DNA of 64,000 bases from Cerasicoccus maritimus (GTDB taxonomy: Bacteria; Verrucomicrobiota; Verrucomicrobiia; Opitutales; Cerasicoccaceae). The translations under genes were made by a program, and so were the position numbers. Under the pieces are notes generated by a model. The model was not told where the DNA came from. It worked only from the letters and a program-made list of their open reading frames with translations, and searched no databases. Positions 44,422 to 53,385 of the stretch are shown here, piece by piece (the first letter of the stretch is position 1; the number at the start of each line of letters is the position of its first letter). The stretch is from assembly GCA_031296935.1 (NCBI GenBank), contig JAVDPD010000002.1, positions 1 through 64,000 of the forward strand. Reading direction: 5' to 3'.

Positions 44422-44901
44422 TTATTGGGGGACTTTTGCTTGGATAAACTCCCGTGCTTCGGCTGCAAAAAAATCCTTGGGCAAACTGACGAGCGGGGTC
44501 TTGCCTTTGAGCAAGACGATGAAGCTGCCAATGTCTTTCATGCTTTCTATTTTATCCCAAGGAATCGTCCGGCTGGAGACAGAGCTCTGATAGCGGAGTT
44601 CGGTCTCATCAAGCTCAACTTTGACTTCGGCATCGCCCATGAGGCTCAGTTGAACTTGGCCATGCTTGAGTAAACTGAAGTAGGCTTTGACCCACATCAG
44701 CGAGCACACTAAGGTGACGCTAGATAGCGTAACCGGTAGCACCATGCCAAAGCCCGTGGGCGTGAAAAAGAGCGTCACCGAAAAGATGACCAGCAGCACG
44801 AGTGCGTAGCGCCGCTTGCCGAGCATCACCTTAAAAAAATACTGCTTCAAGGACTCCTGCTGCAGCGCCTCACTGACCGTATATGTAGTGGAGTAGTTCA
44901 T
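44422..44901 (-). CDS. YcxB-like membrane protein
   Basis: A 159-residue protein with two adjacent membrane helices (about 36-80) and a C-terminal YcxB-like beta domain (about 100-150; ETELRYQSSVSSRTIPWDKI). The start at 44901 (MNYSTTYT) was chosen because its ATG overlaps the upstream gene's stop (ATGA). Function unknown. Confidence 0.72.
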   Translation of the reverse strand: MNYSTTYTVSEALQQESLKQYFFKVMLGKRRYALVLLVIFSVTLFFTPTGFGMVLPVTLSSVTLVCSLMWVKAYFSLLKHGQVQLSLMGDAEVKVELDETELRYQSSVSSRTIPWDKIESMKDIGSFIVLLKGKTPLVSLPKDFFAAEAREFIQAKVPQ

Positions 44902-45251
44902 GGCTGGGCGATGGAGGCGCTCTTTGGGGGGAAGAAGGATTTTCCTTTGATTGCCAGGAATACCCAAATCGCGATAGCAATGGCTGGGCCGACTGGTGGA
45001 CTGATGAAGAGGAGCACCGAGTAGCCAATTAAAAACCAGAAAAGCCATTTGGCGCGGTAGTGATGCTTGGTCATCGCGACGAAGACCATGATCAAGCCCA
45101 CCGTGGCTAAACCGCCGAGCATGGTGAAGAGCCCCGCGGGTATGTTGATTCCCAGGAAAATGATCAGGATTATGGCAAGGTTGGAGACCGCGAGTAGGAT
45201 GACTCCATTCTTGGCCGTTCGTTTACCGTGGGTGGATGGCGTGTTTTGCAT
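44898..45251 (-). CDS. Small multi-helix membrane protein, unknown
   Basis: A 117-residue protein with about three hydrophobic helices (18-38, 41-60, 68-100) and a soluble N-terminus. It is translationally coupled to the YcxB-like gene that follows. No family was recognised. Confidence 0.65.
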   Translation of the reverse strand: MQNTPSTHGKRTAKNGVILLAVSNLAIILIIFLGINIPAGLFTMLGGLATVGLIMVFVAMTKHHYRAKWLFWFLIGYSVLLFISPPVGPAIAIAIWVFLAIKGKSFFPPKSASIAQP

Positions 45252-45626
45252 CGGTGTGTTACGGGCTTGTTGATTCGTTGGGAGACTTGGTTTTCACTCA
45301 CGATGGCTTGGAGATGCCCGCGCGTCAAGATTGGTAATGATACAGCGCGGTTTGTTTTCACAAGTCCGCTCAGGCATCCCCATGCGGCGAAAACTGACTT
45401 AGCCCAGACGCGTCATACTCAGGGGCCGCAATTGCCTCTACCTCACCAGACAACGACACATGGAAAAAACAATCAGCGAACATCGATGCCGAGCTTAACG
45501 GCTAGGTATTGTTTTTGATCTATCATCGGTTGCCGGGTTGAGCAAGGGCTGGACCTGGCAACTTCATGTTATCTCTAGCCTTAGTGCGGAGCGCTGGCCG
45601 GAGTTATACGGCACGACTTGCTCTCA
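45252..45626. other. Intergenic stretch with nothing recognisable
   Basis: About 375 bases of mixed composition between two minus-strand genes. I see no convincing coding frame, tRNA, repeat module or clear promoter. It may contain the promoter of the membrane-protein pair. Confidence 0.5.
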
Positions 45627-46181
45627 CTATTTTTTGTTTAGTTCGATTCGATAGAAATCGTAGGTTTCATCCTCATCTGTCGGTGAAAGCGTGAATCCAC
45701 TTCTGGCAAGCACTCCCACTGAATTCAGGTTAGCCTTTCGGACTCGCGCGAAAAGAGATCTATATCCTGCATCTTTCGCAATGGAGAGTAGAGCTATCAC
45801 CGTGTTGGTCATACAGCCGCGATGACGCTCGCTAGCCCAATAGCCTATCTCTGATTTTTCAATGTCTGGTGCTTTAATGTCTATGGCGGCTGCCACTTCT
45901 CCAAGCTCCGTCACCAACAGAAAGACGAAGGAATGATTATTTTTCCATCCTTCGGCTCCACTTCTGAAGAAGCCTACGGAATTTTTTTCTTTATATGGTT
46001 CACCATCAAATAGTCTGCGGAAAAGCCAATCGTATATTTTCTCTTCATTGCATACTGAAACGAGTTGATCGTGGACAACTGGTGTGGACGCAACTTCATC
46101 GATGCGAGTCAAACGGTATTCCTCCTTCGTTAGGTGGTTCGTGACCGGAATAGAGATATGTCGGGGGAAATTTGGAGTCAC
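45627..46181 (-). CDS. GNAT-family acetyltransferase
   Basis: A 184-residue protein with a GNAT core. A strand pair leads to IGYWASERHRGCMTNTVIALLSIAKDAG, where the loop takes the place of the usual acetyl-CoA-binding Q/RxxGxG/A. ARVRKANLNSVGVLARSGFT follows and is typical of RimJ/L-like N-acetyltransferases. The substrate is unknown. The gene is AT-richer than its neighbours. Confidence 0.8.
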   Translation of the reverse strand: MTPNFPRHISIPVTNHLTKEEYRLTRIDEVASTPVVHDQLVSVCNEEKIYDWLFRRLFDGEPYKEKNSVGFFRSGAEGWKNNHSFVFLLVTELGEVAAAIDIKAPDIEKSEIGYWASERHRGCMTNTVIALLSIAKDAGYRSLFARVRKANLNSVGVLARSGFTLSPTDEDETYDFYRIELNKK

Positions 46182-46440
46182 TCTTATTTTGAGAATGCTA
46201 AGAAGTTGACCGTCTTGGAGCGCCGCAAGGCGCGGAATGACGGGTCAGCTATCTCGCATGGTTCGGTGTTTTGGGGAGCGGGAAGGTATTTGGGCGTGAA
46301 GCTGTCCTGCTACGGCAACCGACGTCGGCTCGGCAGGAGTAGTGTGGGCTGGTGCTGCGCTGGTTGTTTGAAGAGTTGGCGGCGTGGGATGCTGCGGGCG
46401 TCAAAAGACTCTAAGCAATGACACAGGGTTGTGTAGTCAG

Positions 46441-46455
46441 CCAGCATTCTGCTGG
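46441..46455 (+). repeat. Variant CAGC-type palindrome
   Basis: CCAGCATTCTGCTGG followed by GACCG, a diverged relative of the stop-abutting palindromes, but not next to a stop codon in the same sense. Confidence 0.55.
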
Positions 46456-46467
46456 GACCGTAAATGG

Positions 46468-47139
46468 CTACTCGGCCGCGGGGATTTTAATTTTCTGGCC
46501 GACAGCGAGGCGGCGGGGGTCGACGTCGGGATTTGCCGTGAGGATGGCGGCCACGGTGACGTTGTATTGGCTGGCGAGCTTGGAGAAGGTGTCGCCGGAG
46601 CGAATCGTGTGCATGCGGGTTTCGGTGGAGACAACGGGCAGGCTGGAAGAGTCGTCGTCGCTCTCCGTCGTGGCGACGGGGAGGCGGTCTAGCGGCGTCG
46701 GGGTTGTGGTGGTTGGCGCGGCGGGGGCTGCCGGGCGACCGACTTGGTTGAGGGTGTCGATGAGTTCGGCGAGCTTGTCGGCATTGGTGTCGATCATGTC
46801 GCGGGTATTGATCATCTCCACTTTCACGTTGTTGAACGCGGTGTTGGTATCAGTCGCCTGTTTATTCAGGGTCGTTTTGTTGAATTCGATTTGGCTGATT
46901 GCGTCGGCGTATTTCTGTTCGAGGTCCGCAAGGCGGGTTTCAAGCCCTTCGGCCTTGGCCTGCATGGCCTTGAGGCTGGCATTGGCGTCGTCTGAGGCAC
47001 CTGCGCCAGTGAGGCTGAAATACAGAGCGGCACCGCCCAGGAGCACACCGGCAAAGCCAATCAGCAGAGGGGCAATCATGCCGCCGCCACTAGCGGGCGT
47101 GCTGCTATCAAAGGACGAAAGATCGGAGTCAACAGACAT
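46468..47139 (-). CDS. Membrane-anchored coiled-coil LysM protein
   Basis: A 223-residue protein: one membrane helix (about 22-42), a coiled coil (about 50-120), a Pro/Thr-rich linker, and a C-terminal LysM domain (about 175-220; HTIRSGDTFSKLASQYNV, NPDVDPRRLAVGQKI). LysM binds peptidoglycan, so it probably spans the inner membrane and contacts the wall. The start at 47139 (MSVDSD) was preferred to a longer ATG start at 47178. Confidence 0.82.
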   Translation of the reverse strand: MSVDSDLSSFDSSTPASGGGMIAPLLIGFAGVLLGGAALYFSLTGAGASDDANASLKAMQAKAEGLETRLADLEQKYADAISQIEFNKTTLNKQATDTNTAFNNVKVEMINTRDMIDTNADKLAELIDTLNQVGRPAAPAAPTTTTPTPLDRLPVATTESDDDSSSLPVVSTETRMHTIRSGDTFSKLASQYNVTVAAILTANPDVDPRRLAVGQKIKIPAAE

Positions 47140-47402
47140 ATCAGCTTTAACGTAGAGCAGGCTTTGCCCCCAAATCAAGCTGCATGTGGCGGTTTGGCGG
47201 GCTTTAACCGTTTTTTAAGTGAGCCACGTTGCGAGTGTGGCTCGTTGAGTTTCTGTCATCAACCGCCTAAAAGTTTGCTTTAGATGCCATGAAAAGTGAC
47301 TTTATGCTCTAGTGAAAGTGCATAAAAGTATCGTTTTAATTGGATCGAAATCTGCAAGTCGTTGTTTATCAGGTTGTATCGAAAATCCGCCAGAAATCGC
47401 CT

Positions 47403-48722
47403 TTAGAGCAGCGCAAAACCAACAAAAACGGCCGCAATGAGCCATGCGCCAATGGTTACTTCGCGGGCGCGGCCGACGAGCGCCATGAGGAGCACGTAAA
47501 AGATAATCCCCGCCATGATGCCGTGCGTGATGCTGAAGCTGAGTGGAATCAGCAGCGCTGTGAGGATTGCCGGGGCGACTTCGAGCAGGTCACGGTAGTT
47601 GATGTGTTTGAGGCCCTGCGCCATGAAGAGGCCCACCATGATGAGCGCGGGCGCGGTTGCCGCTGCGGGGACGATGGTCAGAACCGGCGTGAAAAACAGC
47701 GCGAGCAAGAAGCAGCAGCCGACGACAACGGACGTCAGGCCGGTGCGTCCGCCGGCCTCAATGCCCGTCGCGGACTCGATGTAGGCGGTGGTGGTGGATG
47801 TCCCGAACAGGGCGCCGCCAATGGTGGCCAGGGCGTCAGCCGTCAGGGCGCGATTGAGGCGCGGCATTTCGCCTTTTTCATTCATCAAGCCGCTCTGGCG
47901 CCCGAGGCCAATCAGCGTTCCCAGAGAGTCAAACAGGTCGATGATCAGCAGCGTGATGACCACGGGCAGCGCGGTTTGCCAGTGGCGGAATGGGTAGAGC
48001 CAATCCAGTGCGAGGAAGGTCTGGCCCATGCTGGCGGGTAGGCCGAAAAAGCCATCCGGCTTTTCAGTGATCGTGCCATCGCCGCTGGGGATCAGGAGCC
48101 CGAGGATGGTCAGCAAAATGATGGTCACGATGATCGCGCCAGGGAACTTGCGGACTGTTAACGCGCTCATGATGAGCAACCCGCCCAGTGCCATCAGTGG
48201 TGCCGGTTTCAGTATGTCGCCTTCGCTGACAAGGGTGAAGGGATTGTCGACGATGATGTTGGCGTTCTTCAGGCCGATGAAGGCGATGAAGAACCCGATG
48301 CCGCATTGAATGCCGATCTGCATGCAGTTGGGCAGGCTTTGGATGATCGCCTTGCGAATGCCAGAGATGGACAGGATCAGGAAGATGATGCCGTTCCAAA
48401 ACACCATCGCCAGCGCGCCTTCCCACGGGACGCCCATGCCGACCACCACCACGCTCGCGAAGTAGCTGTTGATGCCCATGCCGGGCGCCTGCGCAATCGG
48501 ATAATTCGTCAGCGCGGCCATTAGGAAGCAGCCCAGGGCAGCGGCCAGCGCGGTCACGCTGATCAGCCCCGCCAGCTCGAGGCCGGTCTTGCCGCCAGCG
48601 TGCAGGATGATCGGGTTGACGACCAGGATGTAGGCCATGGCCGCAAAGGTGGTCAGCCCCGCGAGGACTTCGCGGTTTACGGTGGTTCCCTCGGCCTGTA
48701 GTTTAAAGCAGCGCTCCAGCAT
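47403..48722 (-). CDS. AzgA-type guanine/hypoxanthine permease (NCS2)
   Basis: A 439-residue purine permease with 12 or more helices. Typical features are REVLAGLTTFAAMAYILVVNP at the N-terminus, APGMGINSYF, and GTSTTTAYIESATGIEAGGRTGL. The start at 48722 was chosen because the upstream frame is not family-like. It is divergent from a hydroxyacid dehydrogenase 100 bases away. No purine riboswitch is evident in that gap. Confidence 0.9.
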   Translation of the reverse strand: MLERCFKLQAEGTTVNREVLAGLTTFAAMAYILVVNPIILHAGGKTGLELAGLISVTALAAALGCFLMAALTNYPIAQAPGMGINSYFASVVVVGMGVPWEGALAMVFWNGIIFLILSISGIRKAIIQSLPNCMQIGIQCGIGFFIAFIGLKNANIIVDNPFTLVSEGDILKPAPLMALGGLLIMSALTVRKFPGAIIVTIILLTILGLLIPSGDGTITEKPDGFFGLPASMGQTFLALDWLYPFRHWQTALPVVITLLIIDLFDSLGTLIGLGRQSGLMNEKGEMPRLNRALTADALATIGGALFGTSTTTAYIESATGIEAGGRTGLTSVVVGCCFLLALFFTPVLTIVPAAATAPALIMVGLFMAQGLKHINYRDLLEVAPAILTALLIPLSFSITHGIMAGIIFYVLLMALVGRAREVTIGAWLIAAVFVGFALL

Positions 48723-48822
48723 AGTGACGTGTGTGCAAAAGTTGGGGCGTTTTGACATGCTTTTGCGCGGATGGCCAGACTTAGGTCTTGGACCGTGCCG
48801 CTTTCGACCTAACCTGTGTGGC

Positions 48823-49785
48823 ATGAAGATCGTCATCCTCGATGCTGGAACTTTCTATTTTGAAGACGAACAACCCTGGCGCGCGTTGCGTCAATTTGGC
48901 GAGCTCGTCATCCACGAGCACACCGCGGCAAGCACGATCGTGGAACGCTGCGCCGGCGCCCAGATTGTGCTGACCAACAAGGTGCCCTTCAGCGCGGAAA
49001 CGCTCCAGGCGCTGCCGGAGCTTAAGCTGATCAGCGTCTTGGCCACGGGCTACAACATCATCGACACCGCCGTCGCCAAGGCGCAAGGGGTGACGGTTTG
49101 CAATGGGCCGAGCTACAGCACGCAGTCCGTCGCGCAGCACACGCTGGCGCTGATTCTGGAGCTCTGCAACAACGTCGGTTTGCACAGCCAAAGCGTTCAC
49201 GTGGGCGACTGGGTGAACAGCGAGGGATTCTGCTATTGGAAAAAGCCGCTCGTGCAGCTCGAAGGCGCGACGGTGGGCTTCGTTGGCTGGGGCGAGATCG
49301 GCCGCCGAGTCGGCGAGCAGGTCCGTGCCCTGGGTGCCAACGTCATCGCCTACACGCGTAGCCGGAAGGGTGCGCCGGAATGGGATGAAGGCTTTGCTTG
49401 GGCGGACCTTGACGAAGTTTTTGCCCAGTCGGATGTGATCTCTCTCCACTGCCCGCAGACTCCGGAAAACACCGGTCTCGTTAATCGCGAGCGTCTGGCG
49501 ATGATGAAAGACACCGCTTATTTGGTTAACACCGCGCGCGGTGGCTTGATCGACGAAACCGCGTTGGTTGAGGCGTTGAAAAATGGCGTCATTGCCGGCG
49601 CCGCGCTGGACGTGGTTTCCAAGGAGCCGATGGCGGTGGACAATCCCTTGCTGGGCGCGCCGAACTGCCTGATCACGCCGCATGTGGCGTGGAGCAGCAT
49701 GCCGGCCCGCCAAACCTTGCTCGACATTACTTTGAACAACATTCGGGCCTTCTTGGATGGCGAACCACAAAATGTTGTTCGGTAA
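48823..49785 (+). CDS. D-2-hydroxyacid dehydrogenase (glycerate dehydrogenase-like)
   Basis: A 320-residue NAD-dependent enzyme with the nucleotide motif GWGEIGRRVG, substrate arginine in NTARGGLID, and the catalytic pair in VVSKEPM and ITPHVAWSS. The sequence style fits hydroxypyruvate/glyoxylate reductases (HprA-like). The start at 48823 (MKIVIL) discards an implausible upstream extension. Confidence 0.9.
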   Translation: MKIVILDAGTFYFEDEQPWRALRQFGELVIHEHTAASTIVERCAGAQIVLTNKVPFSAETLQALPELKLISVLATGYNIIDTAVAKAQGVTVCNGPSYSTQSVAQHTLALILELCNNVGLHSQSVHVGDWVNSEGFCYWKKPLVQLEGATVGFVGWGEIGRRVGEQVRALGANVIAYTRSRKGAPEWDEGFAWADLDEVFAQSDVISLHCPQTPENTGLVNRERLAMMKDTAYLVNTARGGLIDETALVEALKNGVIAGAALDVVSKEPMAVDNPLLGAPNCLITPHVAWSSMPARQTLLDITLNNIRAFLDGEPQNVVR

Positions 49786-49789
49786 AATA

Positions 49790-50122
49790 ATGAATACTTT
49801 CAAAGCAGTCGCATTAACATTTGTAGCAACATCTCTTGCTGCTGGGTTCGGGCTTCGAAAGATCACCAACATTACCAGAGAAATAGATGAAGCGAAATTT
49901 AAAGCAGGCATCCTATGCCCTCTGATTAAAGCCACAGAATCGATCAATTCGGACCTCAGAGAAGGAAACAATGAGACGGCCAAAGAAAAAATTGAAGCAG
50001 TTGATACTGCACTTAAAGATCTGAATGAGACATTCCACAGTTTCGAGTTCTCTGGTCTTTCTGATCTAAACGAAGACTTTCAAAAAATTGAAAACCAAAC
50101 CAGACCGAACAAGTCGCATTGA
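49790..50122 (+). CDS. Hypothetical exported helical protein
   Basis: A 110-residue AT-rich gene product with a signal peptide (about 1-20, ALTFVATSLAAGFG) followed by charged helices. The start at 49790 follows the dehydrogenase stop by four bases; a longer frame overlaps that gene. No family was recognised. Confidence 0.55.
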   Translation: MNTFKAVALTFVATSLAAGFGLRKITNITREIDEAKFKAGILCPLIKATESINSDLREGNNETAKEKIEAVDTALKDLNETFHSFEFSGLSDLNEDFQKIENQTRPNKSH

Positions 50123-50233
50123 TCAACGTCAATTGATCGACCGATTGACTCAAACGGTGTGGTAATTCGCAGTTGCGCAGCGGCATTCTGGGCGCATGAT
50201 GGGAGGTTTGTTTGGCCATCATATTCTGCTTAA

Positions 50234-52054
50234 GTGACTTGGGAAATTACATTCGTGTTGGTGTTGCTCGTCTTCGCCATCGTCAGCTTCGTGAAAGAGA
50301 AGCTGCCGGTCGACGTGACGGCTATTCTCGTGTTCGCGATCTTGCTGATTGTTGGCATGGCGTCGGGCTCGAGTCGCCTGCCGGACAAGGATGCACTGAT
50401 CCAGGTGTTCGCCAACTCCGCGCCGCTGACGATTGCCGCGATGTTTATTATTAGCTTGGCGCTGGAAAAAGTCGGTGCGATTGAGCTGCTGGCCGAGGCT
50501 TTAGGCCGCCTGACGAAGCTGCCGCTGCGTATGTTTATGGTGGTGATGATTCTCTCCATCGCCTTCGTGTCGGCGTTTATGAACAACACGCCAGTGGTGG
50601 TGGTCTTCCTCCCTGTCGTCATTGGCCTGGCGCGTAAGATGAAGACACCGGCTTCGAAGCTGCTGATCCCGCTTTCCTACGCCTCGATCTTTGGAGGTGT
50701 TTGCACGCTGATGGGCACCAGCACGAACATCCTGATGAGCGGTGAGCTGCGCTCGGCGGGTATGGCGCCGCTGGGGATGTTTGAACTGGCGTCAGTTGGC
50801 TTGCCCCTGGTGTTTATCGCAACGGCGTTTCTGGTCATCTTCGGGCCGAAGCTCCTGCCAGTGCGCGAAACGCTGACCGCCATTCTCTCCGAAGAAGAGC
50901 GTCGTGAGTTCATTACTGAAGCCTTTGTGCGCCCAAAGTCCGAGCTGATCGGGCAGAGCTTTGGCGAGTCCTCGCTCAAGCGTGCGCGGGGCATTCGCCT
51001 GCTGGAAATCATCCGCGACGGCGTGGCCGTGGATGGAGATATCCGCAAAACCAAATTTGAGGAAGGCGACCGTCTGGTGCTGTCTTGCCGCCCGTCGGGC
51101 ATCGCCGAAGCGCAGGCCTCCGGGGAGGTGGATTTTGTGCATGAGAAGGGCTTGGACCTGGAGCAAATTGCCGCGCACCAAGGCGCGATTGTCGAAGGCG
51201 TCATCGGCCCGAAGTCGAGCATCACGGGCAAGAATATCCGCGAGATCAACTTCCGCCAGCGCTACCGCATGATCATCCTGGCAATCCACCGCCACGGGCA
51301 CAACGTGCGCGACCGCCTGGAAACCTTGCCCCTCGATTTCGGCGATACGCTGCTGATGATGGGCACCGATCAGGCCATTGAAAAATTGCGCAGCAGCGAC
51401 GACATCATGCTGCTCGACAAGCCGCCGGTTTCGGCGAACAGTCTACGCAAATGGCTGCCGCTGGTGGTCGGCATGGTGGTGGCGATGGTGGCTGCGGTGA
51501 GCTTCCTCAACGTGCCGATCGTGGTGGGCTCAATCTTTGTCATGGCGGTGATTATGACAATGGGCATTGTCAAGCCCAAGGACGCCTACGCCTCCGTGGA
51601 GTGGCGCATCCTGATGTTGATTTATGGCATGCTCGCGCTCGGAGAAGCGTTGGAGGTCAGCGGTGCGACGGGCTTGGCCGTGGAGCAAATTGTCGGCCTG
51701 TCCACGCATGTGCCCGAGCCGATGAGGCCGTTCCTGATGTTGGCCGTGGTTTATTTGGCGGGGAGCATTTGCACGGAGTTTCTCTCGAACAACGCCACGG
51801 TGGTGCTCATGGCGCCGGTGGCGATCAGCATTGGTTTGGCGCTTGGCGTGGACCCGCGTCCGTTTGCGATCGCGGTTTGCGTGGCGGCGTCGGCCAGCTT
51901 CGCGACGCCGATTGGCTACCAGACAAACACCTACGTTTACAGCGTTGGCGGCTACCGGTTCTCTGACTTCGCCAAGGTGGGCATCCCGCTGAATCTGCTT
52001 TATTTCATTGTCAGCGTGTTCGTGATCCCCATGGTTTGGGACTTCTACAAGTAA
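50234..52054 (+). CDS. SLC13-family transporter with paired TrkA-C domains
   Basis: A 606-residue permease. The helical halves (about 1-200 and 400-606) flank two cytoplasmic TrkA-C (RCK_C) domains (about 205-385). The SLC13 (divalent anion/Na+ symporter) signature includes NNTPVVVVFLP and, in the second half, SNNATVVLMAP. It may carry sulfate, dicarboxylate or a related anion. The start is a GTG at 50234; no better ATG lies near. Confidence 0.88.
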   Translation: MTWEITFVLVLLVFAIVSFVKEKLPVDVTAILVFAILLIVGMASGSSRLPDKDALIQVFANSAPLTIAAMFIISLALEKVGAIELLAEALGRLTKLPLRMFMVVMILSIAFVSAFMNNTPVVVVFLPVVIGLARKMKTPASKLLIPLSYASIFGGVCTLMGTSTNILMSGELRSAGMAPLGMFELASVGLPLVFIATAFLVIFGPKLLPVRETLTAILSEEERREFITEAFVRPKSELIGQSFGESSLKRARGIRLLEIIRDGVAVDGDIRKTKFEEGDRLVLSCRPSGIAEAQASGEVDFVHEKGLDLEQIAAHQGAIVEGVIGPKSSITGKNIREINFRQRYRMIILAIHRHGHNVRDRLETLPLDFGDTLLMMGTDQAIEKLRSSDDIMLLDKPPVSANSLRKWLPLVVGMVVAMVAAVSFLNVPIVVGSIFVMAVIMTMGIVKPKDAYASVEWRILMLIYGMLALGEALEVSGATGLAVEQIVGLSTHVPEPMRPFLMLAVVYLAGSICTEFLSNNATVVLMAPVAISIGLALGVDPRPFAIAVCVAASASFATPIGYQTNTYVYSVGGYRFSDFAKVGIPLNLLYFIVSVFVIPMVWDFYK

Positions 52055-52062
52055 TTGCTACG

Positions 52063-52305
52063 ATGAAACGTTGGCTCATTCCTGCCGCTTCTTTTTTCCT
52101 GATCATCAGCCTAGTGGGCTGTGAAACTTGGCCCGTCGCCGCCGCCCGCGCAGCGAAAAAACGCGAGTCGCAAACCGGCCCCGTAGTCGGTGAGCTGGAA
52201 GAGGACACCGGCATCAGCGACCCGCTCGACCGCAAGCAAAACGACATCGACAGCACCGCCGACAGCATCGACAAGAAGGTGGATACCATCGCCGACGATC
52301 TCTAA
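52063..52305 (+). CDS. Small lipoprotein
   Basis: An 80-residue protein with a lipoprotein signal (MKRWLIPAASFFLIISLVGC, lipobox LVGC with Cys20). A short charged, partly helical mature part rich in Asp and Lys follows. It lies eight bases after the transporter gene and is closed by a terminator, so it is probably co-transcribed. Function unknown. Confidence 0.78.
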   Translation: MKRWLIPAASFFLIISLVGCETWPVAAARAAKKRESQTGPVVGELEEDTGISDPLDRKQNDIDSTADSIDKKVDTIADDL

Positions 52306-52315
52306 GTGAGGAACT

Positions 52316-52350
52316 AAAAAAGCGCCAAGCTGAGCAGCCGGCGCTTTTTG
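52316..52350. terminator. Bidirectional terminator between lipoprotein gene and pyrC
   Basis: AAAAAAGCGCC (52316-52326) pairs with GGCGCTTTTTG (52340-52350). A-run and T-run flanks serve both converging genes. Confidence 0.9.
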
Positions 52351-52371
52351 TTTAAGACTGTAAGACGTAGT

Positions 52372-53361
52372 TTAAACTACGCTCCAGCCGAGCTGCTGGC
52401 CGGCCCACATGGGGACGACGTCGCCGTATTTCTCGGGGATCGTCATGGGCTCGTCGCGCAGGGTCATGATCTTTTCCGGCGGGGTGACGCCGTAGATGCG
52501 GTGCGCGTTGTCGGACACGAAAGCCTGGAGCTTGTCCAGCGCGTCGTGCTTGGCAAAGAGGTCGGCCATGAGCGGCAGGGTGATCGGCGCGGTGAAGACG
52601 CCGGCCGCGCAGCCGCAGCATTCCTTTTTGTGCTGAGGGTGGGGGGCGCTGTCGGTGCCGAGACTGAGCTTCGGGTGCGCGGTGAGCGCGGCGTTGAGCA
52701 GCGCATCGCGGTCTTCGGGGCGTTTCGCGATGGGCTTGCAGAACAGGTGGGGGTTGAGCATGCCGCCGGCCACGTCGTCGAGCGTGATGATCAGGTGGTG
52801 CGCAGTGACGGTTGCGTGGAGGTTCTCAAATTTATCGAGCAGGGCCACGGCGTGCGCGGTGGTGATGTGCTCCATGACGATTTTCAGCTTCGGAAACTTC
52901 GTCGCGATCTGTTCGTAAACTGTTAAAAACTCGCGCTCGCGGTCCATGACGAAGCCGTTGGTTTCGCCGTGAACGAGCAGCGGAATGCCGAGCTCTTCCA
53001 TGAGCGACATGGTCGCCTCGGCGTCGGCCAGCTCCTTCACGCCGCCTTCGGAATTGGTCGTAATGCCGGCCGGGTAGAGCTTGATCGCGGTGATGTGCGG
53101 CATGGCGGCCTCCAGCTCTGCGCGTGTGTAGGCGCGGAAGAAGAGCGTCATGAAGGGCTCGAATGCGTCGCCCTTGGTCGCGGCCAAAATCTCCTCGCGG
53201 TAGGCGAGCAGGCGGTCGAGGTTGTCGACCGGCGGCACCAGGTTGGGCATGATGATGGCGCCCGAGAAATGCTGTGAGGTCAGCGGGGCGACGGTCTTGA
53301 GCATCTCCCCTTCGCGGAGGTGCAGGTGCATATCGAGCGGCGACTTGAGTTTGATTTCCAT
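52372..53361 (-). CDS. pyrC: Dihydroorotase
   Basis: A 329-residue class II (E. coli-like) dihydroorotase of pyrimidine synthesis. Metal-binding HxH is in DMHLHLR; further ligands are in VHGET, MEHITT and LGTDSAPH. It stands alone from other pyr genes. Confidence 0.94.
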   Translation of the reverse strand: MEIKLKSPLDMHLHLREGEMLKTVAPLTSQHFSGAIIMPNLVPPVDNLDRLLAYREEILAATKGDAFEPFMTLFFRAYTRAELEAAMPHITAIKLYPAGITTNSEGGVKELADAEATMSLMEELGIPLLVHGETNGFVMDREREFLTVYEQIATKFPKLKIVMEHITTAHAVALLDKFENLHATVTAHHLIITLDDVAGGMLNPHLFCKPIAKRPEDRDALLNAALTAHPKLSLGTDSAPHPQHKKECCGCAAGVFTAPITLPLMADLFAKHDALDKLQAFVSDNAHRIYGVTPPEKIMTLRDEPMTIPEKYGDVVPMWAGQQLGWSVV

Positions 53362-53385
53362 CGCGGGCTACGCTACACCCGTTCC

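Noticed and set aside
43446..46181. Integron cassette array
   Set aside because: I looked for paired RYYYAAC/GTTRRRY attC ends between the small genes and found no consistent pairs; no integrase gene is present.
46134..46421. Plus-strand frame starting inside the GNAT gene
   Set aside because: Its composition is arginine/tryptophan/cysteine-rich and not protein-like. It overlaps the start of the acetyltransferase and has no ribosome site.
48723..48822. Purine riboswitch upstream of the AzgA-type permease
   Set aside because: The 100-base divergent spacer is too short and shows no purine-aptamer core.
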